A program made the translations under genes and the position numbers. A stretch of 64,000 bases of DNA, from contig NZ_BCTU01000019.1 of NCBI RefSeq assembly GCF_001590925.1, forward strand, positions 1-64,000, in the 5' to 3' direction. The notes beneath the pieces are model-generated. The model was not told where the DNA came from. It saw nothing but the letters and a program-made list of their open reading frames with translations, and searched no databases. Source of the stretch: Serratia plymuthica NBRC 102599 (GTDB lineage Bacteria > Pseudomonadota > Gammaproteobacteria > Enterobacterales > Enterobacteriaceae). Position 1 is the stretch's first letter. Each line of letters opens with the position of its first letter. Below are positions 58,631-64,000 of the stretch, piece by piece.

Positions 58631-60722
58631 AGCGCCCTTTAAAAGTTTGCTCAGCCAATTGGATATACGACTGCGTCATCGTGTACCTCTGGTCCATCAA
58701 ACCGAATCCTCCGAGTGCGGTCTGGCCTGCCTGGCGATGGTCTGCGGCCATTATGGCAAGAATATCGATCTGATTGCGCTGCGCCAGCAGTTTAACCTGT
58801 CGGCGCGTGGCACCACGCTGTCTGGTCTGAGCGGTATTGCCGAGCAATTGGGATTGGCCTCACGCCCTCTGTCACTCGATATAGACGAACTTGGTGCGCT
58901 AAAAATGCCGTGCATATTACACTGGGAGTTCAACCATTTTGTGGTGCTGGTGAGTGTCAGGCGTAACAGTGTCGTGCTGCATGATCCGGCGCAGGGGCGT
59001 CGTACCCTGAGTCTGGCTGAGGTGTCGCAAAGTTTCACCGGGGTAGCCCTTGAAGCCTGGCCCGGCAGCGCTTTCGAGGCATATACTGTGAGCAACCGGC
59101 TCAGTCTTGGCTCGCTGATGAGAAGCGTGCACGGTCTCAAAGGGACACTCGGCAAGATCTTTTGTCTGTCATTGGTGATAGAAACCATCAACCTGGTGAT
59201 GCCGGTCGCTACGCAACTGGTGATGGATCATGCGATCCCTGCCGGGGATCGAGGTCTGCTTACTTTGATCTGTGCAGGGTTGCTATTTTTCATCCTGCTG
59301 CGGGCGGCAGTCAGCATGGTGCGCGCCTGGTCCTCATTGGTCATGGCAACTCTCATCAACGTACAGTGGCAATCTGGGCTTTTCAATCATCTGTTGCGAC
59401 TGCCATTGGGCTATTTTGAACGGCGCAAACTGGGTGATATCCAGTCGCGTTTCGGCTCGCTGGATGCACTGCGCAGCACCTTCACTGCCAGTATCGTCGG
59501 CGCCATCATGGACAGTATCATGGTGATCGGCGTGTTAGTTATGATGATTCTGTACGGTGGTTGGTTGACCTGGATCGTGATGGCCTTCACCACCTTGTAT
59601 GTATTACTGCGTCTGCTGACCTATGGTTATTACCGGCAACTGTCTGAGGAGTCGTTAGTCAGAAGTGCCCGGGCCAGCTCGTATTTCATGGAGACACTGT
59701 ATGGCATAGCCACTGTCAAAATACAGGGAATGGCGGAACGACGTAGTGCTCACTGGCTCAACCTCGAAATCGATACCATCAATACCGGTATCCGGGTGAC
59801 GAGGATGGACATGCTGTTTGGCGGCATCAACACCTTTGTCGCGGCCTGCGACCAGGTCGTTATCCTGTGGCTGGGTACCAGTCTGGTGATCGACAACCAG
59901 ATGACCATTGGTATGTTCGTCGCGTTCGGTGCCTTCCGGGGACAGTTTTCCGACCGTATCAGCTCGCTGACCGACTTTCTATTGCAGCTACGCATGATGA
60001 GCCTGCACAACGAACGCATTGCTGATATCGCCCTGCATCCGCGGGAAAATCGCAAGCCTGACCTTCCTTATGAGGCTAGGTTGCAGCCGATTACGTTGAC
60101 AACCCACGCATTGAGCTATCGTTATGACAGCCAGTCGCCAGCCATTTTCAATGAACTGAACATTACCATCCTACCGGGAGAAAGCGTGGCTATCGTAGGG
60201 CCCTCCGGAGTGGGTAAGACTACGCTGATGAAGGTACTGTGTGGGCTTTTTACGCCAGACAGTGGAAGGGTTGAGATGAATGGTATCGATATCCAACAAC
60301 TGGGGGTCAACAACTACCACAAGATGATTGCCTGTGTGATGCAGGATGACAAGTTGTTCTCCGGCTCAATCCGGGAAAATATCTGCGGCTTTGCGGAAGA
60401 TGTGGATGATGCTTGGATGCAGGAATGCGCCCGGGCCAGCTATCTGCATGAGGTGATTATGTGTATGCCCATGGGGTATGAAACGTTGATCGGCGAACTG
60501 GGTGAGGGGTTGTCCGGAGGACAAAAGCAACGCCTCTTTATTGCCCGGGCGATCTATAGGAAACCAGGCGTGCTGTTCATGGATGAGGCGACCAGTGCGT
60601 TGGATAAGGAAAGTGAGGAGGTAGTGAATCAGGCGATCAAAGGGCTCCGTATTACGCGGGTCATCATTGCACACCGTGAAACTACGATAGCATCGGCTGA
60701 TAGAATATTTAAATTAACCTAA
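58623..60722 (+). CDS. cvaB: CvaB-like peptidase-containing ABC exporter of microcins
   Basis: This 699-residue bifunctional protein has an N-terminal C39 peptidase (catalytic Cys in [14 protein letters not shown], His in NHFVVLV, Asp in LHDPAQG). This cuts double-glycine leaders during export. Six membrane helices follow (about 165-420), then an ATPase with Walker [10 protein letters not shown], signature [16 protein letters not shown], Walker [13 protein letters not shown] and IIAHRE. The length matches colicin V CvaB. The expected substrate is the double-glycine precursor encoded at 61203-61556 on the opposite strand. Its start lies inside the end of the adaptor gene. Confidence 0.94.
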   Translation: MSKAPFKSLLSQLDIRLRHRVPLVHQTESSECGLACLAMVCGHYGKNIDLIALRQQFNLSARGTTLSGLSGIAEQLGLASRPLSLDIDELGALKMPCILHWEFNHFVVLVSVRRNSVVLHDPAQGRRTLSLAEVSQSFTGVALEAWPGSAFEAYTVSNRLSLGSLMRSVHGLKGTLGKIFCLSLVIETINLVMPVATQLVMDHAIPAGDRGLLTLICAGLLFFILLRAAVSMVRAWSSLVMATLINVQWQSGLFNHLLRLPLGYFERRKLGDIQSRFGSLDALRSTFTASIVGAIMDSIMVIGVLVMMILYGGWLTWIVMAFTTLYVLLRLLTYGYYRQLSEESLVRSARASSYFMETLYGIATVKIQGMAERRSAHWLNLEIDTINTGIRVTRMDMLFGGINTFVAACDQVVILWLGTSLVIDNQMTIGMFVAFGAFRGQFSDRISSLTDFLLQLRMMSLHNERIADIALHPRENRKPDLPYEARLQPITLTTHALSYRYDSQSPAIFNELNITILPGESVAIVGPSGVGKTTLMKVLCGLFTPDSGRVEMNGIDIQQLGVNNYHKMIACVMQDDKLFSGSIRENICGFAEDVDDAWMQECARASYLHEVIMCMPMGYETLIGELGEGLSGGQKQRLFIARAIYRKPGVLFMDEATSALDKESEEVVNQAIKGLRITRVIIAHRETTIASADRIFKLT

Positions 60723-60730
60723 AACAAAAT

Positions 60731-60753
60731 GGCGACTTAAAATTTAAGTCGCC
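60731..60753 (-). terminator. Perfect hairpin between convergent exporter and microcin genes
   Basis: GGCGACTTAAA (60731-60741) and TTTAAGTCGCC (60743-60753) form a perfect 11-bp stem. On the leftward strand it is followed by ATTTTGTTTT, so it works best as terminator of the immunity/microcin transcript. It may also stop the exporter transcript. Confidence 0.75.
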
Positions 60754-60816
60754 TCATAACGATAATATTATAAATTTAGCTAAACCACCGAGTGGGTCTG
60801 CAATTCTCCTCTGTTT

Positions 60817-60917
60817 GGCCCATTCACAATCGAAAAACAACAAAATTCTCAAATTAGAATGCATTCGGCAACGTCGTAAATCCCATACTGGTGTTGCTTT
60901 TCGATTGGGAATGGGCC
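60817..60917. repeat. 101-bp element with 25-bp imperfect inverted ends
   Basis: The left arm 60817-60841 (GGCCCATT...AAC) is the reverse complement of the right arm 60893-60917 with about three mismatches. It encloses a 51-base centre with no open frame. It lies just downstream of the small membrane-protein gene. It could be a MITE, a structured RNA, or a paired region of the 3' end of the microcin transcript. Confidence 0.65.
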
Positions 60918-60941
60918 GATAACTTAAAACTAATGATGGGG

Positions 60942-61151
60942 TTATTTATCGATCATTTTAGGTTTAAAAAAATCGAAAATTAAATAAATGAACCTGATTA
61001 TTGCAATAACTACAATTATTGATATTAAAAGTTTAGACAAGGATTCTGGTGCTGCATAGGCCAGAGGAAAACCAATACCAGCTCCACGGAGAAGTGATGT
61101 TGAAATTAAGAAGCCCACAACTACCGAGATATAACGAAGTATTTTAAACAT
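60942..61151 (-). CDS. Small membrane protein, candidate microcin immunity protein
   Basis: This 69-residue protein has two hydrophobic helices (about residues 7-30 and 40-61) and a basic tail (FFKPKMIDK). It resembles no immunity protein I can name. Its position argues for immunity: 51 bases after the microcin precursor, same strand, no terminator between. The size and membrane topology are typical of class II microcin immunity proteins. Ribosome binding site GGTGA is at 5 bases. The role is inferred from context only. Confidence 0.6.
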   Translation of the reverse strand: MFKILRYISVVVGFLISTSLLRGAGIGFPLAYAAPESLSKLLISIIVVIAIIRFIYLIFDFFKPKMIDK

Positions 61152-61202
61152 TTAGTCACCAAAATAATAGGCATGTTGAAGACTCAGAATTTCCTTTTAT
61201 CC

Positions 61203-61556
61203 TTACCAGGAACAACCACCTGAACCGTTTTTTCCTTTACAGCCAGCTGAGGACGAATCCGATTTGTTTCCTCCGCTTCCCATTCCGATGCCACCGCCAC
61301 CTTTACTTTTTTCTGTAAAGCAGCCACCATTTATAGCACCAACGGCAAGACTTACAGGGCCACCAAACATACCGGTAAAAATCCCATTCACACAACTCTC
61401 AGATGTGTTATTTTTGTAAAAGCCGACATTACTTGAGTTATTATTGGAGTTTCCGCTGTTACCTCTACTTCTTCCGCCATTGTCGGTACGATCGCCACCA
61501 TTATTACCCTGACCACCGGAGACATACTCTAACAATGAAGAATCAATCACTTTCAT
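61203..61556 (-). CDS. Putative class II microcin precursor with double-glycine leader
   Basis: This 117-residue precursor starts with leader MKVIDSSLLEYVSGG, cut after Gly15 by C39 peptidases such as the neighbouring CvaB-like protein, giving a 102-residue mature peptide. After an Asn/Gly/Ser-rich segment (16-54) comes a hydrophobic Gly-rich core (57-78, including GGPVSLAVGAINGG) resembling the membrane-inserting core of colicin V and H47-type microcins. Cys at 55, 79, 106 and 115 could form two disulfides, and the peptide ends GGCSW. It lacks the long Ser-rich tail of siderophore microcins. AAGGAG 7 bases before ATG 61556 fixes the start; an upstream in-frame start at 61589 is ignored. I do not recognise it as a named microcin. 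Confidence 0.82.
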   Translation of the reverse strand: MKVIDSSLLEYVSGGQGNNGGDRTDNGGRSRGNSGNSNNNSSNVGFYKNNTSESCVNGIFTGMFGGPVSLAVGAINGGCFTEKSKGGGGIGMGSGGNKSDSSSAGCKGKNGSGGCSW

Positions 61557-61588
61557 AAACAACTCCTTCTGTTGATGTAATCGATACA

Positions 61589-61626
61589 ATTATAAAGTGT
61601 AAAGCTGTGTAAGGCTATGTAAAGCC
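61589..61626 (-). promoter_or_regulatory. Microcin promoter with three 10-bp direct repeats
   Basis: On the leftward strand a perfect TATAAT lies at 61594-61589, about 33 bases before the microcin ATG. The -35 position is poor. Over the spacer and -35 (61597-61626, + strand) are three adjacent 10-bp repeats, GTGTAAAGCT, GTGTAAGGCT and ATGTAAAGCC, i.e. one per helical turn. This is what an activator binding as a multimer to one DNA face would need. The regulator is unknown. Confidence 0.6.
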
Positions 61627-61810
61627 GCTAAATAATTAACTTATTCCGACTTCATTAGCAAGCGTTATTATTAATGAGTTTAAAAACAGGCTTAAAACGC
61701 AAGTTAAGTCATATGGTAAAGCAATAATTGCATAATTAATTATAATTATGGGGAATTAATCGTGGTCTTATTATCGATCTTATATATTAAATAATATTAA
61801 AAATATTCTT

Positions 61811-61842
61811 GGGCTATTGGGCTATTGGGCTATTGGGCTATT
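61811..61842 (+). repeat. Four perfect tandem copies of GGGCTATT
   Basis: An 8-bp unit is repeated four times without interruption (32 bp) just outside the IS3-type remnant. Length variation by slippage is expected. It lies in a noncoding AT-rich gap upstream of the microcin gene, 185 bases beyond its promoter repeats. Confidence 0.95.
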
Positions 61843-61849
61843 GTACTAG

Positions 61850-62612
61850 TGATTTGACCTGATCCCCGTGATTAATACACTCCGATGTTAGCAATGTCTT
61901 CATCAGCAATATGAGGGCACCCCATGAAGAAGCGTTTTTTGACGAGCAGAGCATCAACATTCTTCGCGAAGCCGAGGCCGATATTCCTACCCGGGAGATA
62001 TGCCGCAAGCATGCTATCTACGATGCCATCTTCTATACATGGCGCAAGAAGTTTGGCGGCATGGAAGTGCCGGAAGTGAAGCGTCTTAAGTCACTTGAAG
62101 AAGATAACGCCTGCCTGGAGAAGCTGCTGGCAGAAGCCATGCTGGACAAAGAAACATTATAGGCAGCACTGGGCCGAAAGTACTGATGACAGACCAGAAA
62201 TGGGAAGCTGTGACAGTGATGTGTGATGCGACAGTTCTGTCGTAACGTCGTGCCTGCAGGTGACCCCTGTCAACCTGTCGCTATGAGGCGCTGCGTCCGG
62301 CTGCTGATGCGCATTTATTCGGACGCATCACTGAGCTTGCGTTGGAACGCATGTGTTTCGGCTAATTCAGCCGAGCAAACCGACACAGAACGGATTTATC
62401 GAGAGCTTTAACGGGCGCTTTGGCGATGAATGTCTGAATGAGCACTGGTTCAGCGACATCATGCACGCAAGAAAAATCATTAATGACTGGCGGTGGGACG
62501 ATAACGAATGCAGGCCCCATTCAGCACTGAATTATCAGACCCCATCCGAGTTTACAGCAAGGTTGCGAAATGGTGAGTTTGGAAGTGAACAAGCCGACAT
62601 TACTAACTGACG
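61850..62612 (+). mobile_element. IS3-family element (IS407/IS51-like group), internally deleted
   Basis: OrfA from ATG 61924 (MKKRF) loses frame in a T run and then reads FDEQSINILREAEADIPTRE and onward to 62162, the helix-turn-helix protein of this group. OrfB survives only as small pieces and a C-terminal part (about 62353-62610: IQPSKPTQNGFIESFNGRF, ECRPHSALNYQTPSEF). The central catalytic part is deleted. The ends are not clear; outer limits are approximate. It cannot transpose by itself. Confidence 0.8.
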
Positions 62613-62657
62613 GTTGTATCTAATACTAGGGTAGACCACCAGCTGTAAAAATTAATC

Positions 62658-62775
62658 GTGATCGAGAAAATGATGCCTGTGCGCCAACGCAGGCATCCTT
62701 TTTAAGATGAGCCTAGTTATTGATATCGAATATGCAAGCTCGACAACACTGCGATATCAACCCGTCAGTTCCTTT
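62658..62775 (+). repeat. ~118-bp direct repeat, copy C2
   Basis: Second copy of the repeat at 56522-56640, including the hairpin and the AACACTGYGATATCAAC block near its right end. It lies right after the IS3-type remnant. Confidence 0.8.
62672..62703 (+). terminator. Hairpin terminator within repeat C2
   Basis: The stem GATGCCTG (62672-62679) and CAGGCATC (62690-62697) is followed by CTTTTT. It is better preserved than in C1. No intact gene ends here. Confidence 0.65.
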
Positions 62776-62829
62776 ATTCCGTCCGTTAAAGGGTGTACCT
62801 CTAACCAGCGTGCTTTGATGCAGAATTAG

Positions 62830-62844
62830 TGGTGCCGGACTCGG
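62830..62844 (+). other. Degenerate copy of the tRNA-Phe 3' end (att-like)
   Basis: TGGTGCC-GGACTCGG equals the tRNA-Phe 3' end (62988-63003 on this strand) with one C missing. It lies 144 bases to the island side. Integrases that use tRNA genes leave such direct repeats, so this may be an old attachment-site scar. Confidence 0.6.
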
Positions 62845-62876
62845 ACAACCGGCGCTTGCGCCGTGTTGAACAACGC

Positions 62877-62922
62877 TTCAGCGTTGGCCCGCAGGGTGAG
62901 GCCTCAGGCCGAATAATCGAAC
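62877..62922 (+). repeat. 46-bp direct repeat, copy B (tRNA-flanking)
   Basis: 43 of 46 bases equal 54936-54981. This copy sits between the att-like sequence and the tRNA gene and is probably the original. Confidence 0.85.
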
Positions 62923-62948
62923 TCGTTCGATGGAGAGTCCATACCCTG

Positions 62949-62978
62949 AAAAGCAAAAACCCAGCCATAGGCTGGGTT
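62949..62978 (-). terminator. Terminator of the tRNA-Phe gene
   Basis: On the leftward strand AACCCAGCC, a 3-base loop and GGCTGGGTT are followed by TTTGCTTTT. It lies 10 bases after the tRNA CCA end. Confidence 0.88.
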
Positions 62979-62987
62979 CTCTAAATA

Positions 62988-63063
62988 TGGTGCCCGGACT
63001 CGGAATCGAACCAAGGACACGGGGATTTTCAATCCCCTGCTCTACCGACTGAGCTATCCGGGC
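62988..63063 (-). tRNA. tRNA-Phe (anticodon GAA)
   Basis: This 76-base leftward gene folds as a standard cloverleaf: acceptor GCCCGGA/TCCGGGC with encoded CCA, D arm AGCTCAGTCGGTAGAGC, anticodon stem GGGGA/TCCCC around loop TTGAAAA (anticodon GAA), and T arm with GGTTCGATTCC. It is as far as I can tell identical to the E. coli pheU/pheV product. This gene family is a common integration site of enterobacterial islands, which fits the mosaic region on its 3' side. Confidence 0.98.
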
Positions 63064-63073
63064 AACGGGGCGC

Positions 63074-63102
63074 ATTTAACCCTATTGGCTGGATATCGTC
63101 AA
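63074..63102 (-). promoter_or_regulatory. Promoter of tRNA-Phe
   Basis: Leftward TTGACG (63102-63097), a 17-base spacer and TTAAAT (63079-63074) are followed by a GC-rich discriminator GCGCCCC, typical of stable-RNA promoters under stringent control. Confidence 0.7.
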
Positions 63103-63223
63103 TCGCTTTCTGTCACAAACCCGATCGGTTGCTCTTTTTTCATTCAATGGGGTGGGGCACTCCAGGGCGTCTGCGTCGGCCTGCGGCAATAGATATGCAG
63201 AAAAGATGTGTATTTATACCGTT

Positions 63224-63252
63224 TTGATTTTACAGGTATTTATTTTTATATG
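63224..63252 (+). promoter_or_regulatory. Possible promoter of the ornithine decarboxylase operon
   Basis: TTGATT (63224-63229), a 17-base spacer and TATATG (63247-63252) lie in an AT-rich stretch. Transcription from here would give a leader of about 510 bases before the decarboxylase start, long enough for the leader peptide and the attenuation structures. Confidence 0.4.
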
Positions 63253-63406
63253 ATAAATAACAATGAGTTATGTGATGCCTGCCTCAATGGGTAGTAACAT
63301 AATTGTTACTTGAACCTCATAAAAAAACATGCAATCATTGCGCAAATTTTGGCACTCTACGTCCCCTAACGGTGTTTCCGCTCATTTAAGTCAGAGGATT
63401 ACTGGC

Positions 63407-63523
63407 ATGACTGGTTTTGTTACTCAAGCGCCACTGCGCACCAGACATCTGATGATGCCATCACGCCGCCGTTACCTTTCCCGAACACAGTACGCCAAGA
63501 ACGCCCTGCCGACCATGCGGTAA
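63407..63523 (+). CDS. SpeFL-like regulatory leader peptide
   Basis: This 38-residue, Arg-rich peptide (MTGFVTQAPLRTRHLMMPSR, then RRYLS... to TMR) has GAGGA 8 bases before the ATG. RTRHLMMPSRRR aligns with RTTHIMKFAHR of E. coli SpeFL, the leader peptide that stalls ribosomes when ornithine binds and thereby switches on speF. Position (246 bases ahead of an ornithine decarboxylase) and size (SpeFL has 34 residues) agree. The C-terminal part differs from SpeFL, so it may be a diverged version of the sensor. Confidence 0.6.
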   Translation: MTGFVTQAPLRTRHLMMPSRRRYLSRTQYAKNALPTMR

Positions 63524-63769
63524 GGCATCTTCTGATGCTCGCTGTTAGGCATTATTAAAAATAGAGCTGTGGCTCTGATTTTACTGATGTCTATCGGACG
63601 CTGCCGATACCAGTCCCCGATAGCTGCCTGATGATCTCGCGATCATGAGCCGGTCACGGTTGCGCTTTATGCTGCAACGCCGGACATCACTTTGCCGGGA
63701 TAACCTTTGTTATCTCATCGCCGTGCCCCGTGGCACCACCTCATCCTTAACCGTTTGAGAGTTAGCATT
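63524..63769 (+). promoter_or_regulatory. Structured leader between leader peptide and decarboxylase
   Basis: A 246-base untranslated stretch has several possible hairpins, e.g. GAGC-TGTG-GCTC followed by TGATTTT near 63567-63585, and GATCTCGCGATC near 63633-63644. By analogy with speFL-speF it would act as Rho- or hairpin-dependent attenuator relieved by ribosome stalling. No fold was calculated. Confidence 0.4.
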
Positions 63770-64000
63770 ATGAAAGAATTGAAAATAGCGACAAGCGCCA
63801 GCCTGGTCGCCACGATTGAAACGCTGCGCCAGATTGTCCGCATTGAACAGACGGACTATACCGATGTGGCCGCGGTGGTGGTGTCGGTTGATGACGTTAA
63901 CGCCGGTATTTTGGCGCAGTTGAAAGCCACCGGATTCGAGATCCCAACGTTTGTTGCTGTTGAAGGGGATGAACACCTTTCCCCTGACTACCTGCCGTTT
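63770..64000 (+). CDS. speF: Ornithine decarboxylase, N-terminal part (runs off window)
   Basis: Only the first 77 codons are present, covering the N-terminal wing domain of the PLP fold-type I basic amino-acid decarboxylases. MKELKIATSASL and IPTFVAVEGDEHLSPDYLP resemble SpeF, while TDYTDVAAVVV and GILAQLKATGF are as close to SpeC, so the two cannot be separated from this fragment. The SpeFL-like leader argues for the inducible SpeF type; the neighbouring tRNA-Phe recalls the E. coli speC-pheV neighbourhood. The enzyme converts ornithine to putrescine and CO2. The ribosome binding site is weak (GAGAG). Confidence 0.8.
   Translation, partial: MKELKIATSASLVATIETLRQIVRIEQTDYTDVAAVVVSVDDVNAGILAQLKATGFEIPTFVAVEGDEHLSPDYLPF

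Noticed and set aside
61850..62612. Intact insertion sequence
   Set aside because: OrfA is frameshifted, OrfB lacks its central catalytic region and inverted terminal repeats are not convincing.
1..64000. CRISPR array, rRNA genes or replication origin
   Set aside because: No regularly spaced repeat-spacer pattern, no rRNA sequence and no DnaA-box/iteron cluster was seen.

Overview
The window looks like a Serratia chromosome, most like Serratia plymuthica (enterobacterial tRNA-Phe, an ornithine decarboxylase with a SpeFL-like leader, GC-rich codon use in the big genes). Positions 248-54051 hold 22 consecutive genes whose number, order and domain content match what I remember of the zeamine antibiotic locus (zmn1-zmn22) of S. 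plymuthica. The same type of cluster is zms in Dickeya and fcl (fabclavine) in Xenorhabdus. I used the zmn numbers on that basis; zmn1-zmn9 were numbered by counting.

Layout of the cluster. zmn1-zmn4 (rightward) encode two unknown small proteins, a PLP decarboxylase and a GNAT-like protein. zmn8-zmn5 (leftward) encode a FtsX/DevC-type permease, an ATPase, a lipoprotein adaptor and the phosphopantetheinyl transferase. A very AT-rich divergent intergenic region follows. zmn9-zmn21 (rightward, mostly overlapping stop/start codons) are the assembly line. Zmn10-Zmn14 resemble a PUFA synthase (KS-AT-ACP-KR-DH; KS-CLF-DH; ER fused to an aminotransferase; SDR; thioester reductase) and would make the polyamino-alcohol chain. 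Zmn15 is a nitrilase-type hydrolase. Zmn16/17 are NRPSs with six modules and Zmn18 is a one-module PKS. Zmn19 is a free condensation domain that would join the two halves, and Zmn20/21 are an ABC exporter. zmn22 (leftward) encodes a membrane-anchored alpha/beta hydrolase expected to trim the product. A-domain pocket residues that I read by eye predict X1-X2-D-Asn-Asn-Thr-Val(-like), then one ketide.

zmn11 carries an apparent one-base deletion near 19470. It cuts off the last ~105 residues of its second dehydratase domain, so either this copy is damaged or the sequence has an error there.

From about 54.5 to 63.0 kb is a scarred accessory region ending at a tRNA-Phe gene. It contains broken LysR, IS3, FhlA-type activator, cation/proton antiporter, IS110 and Api92-like (DUF1281) fragments, and two families of direct repeats. 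Embedded in it is an apparently intact class II microcin locus: a CvaA-like adaptor and a CvaB-like peptidase/ABC exporter (rightward), facing a double-glycine precursor and a small membrane protein that may be its immunity factor (leftward). I do not recognise the precursor as any named microcin; it is the best candidate here for something undescribed. Three 10-bp repeats in helical register sit over the -35 region of its promoter.

The window ends with the tRNA-Phe gene, a long leader with an Arg/His-rich SpeFL-like peptide, and the first 77 codons of an ornithine decarboxylase. Everything here was read by eye: no alignments, searches or fold calculations were run.
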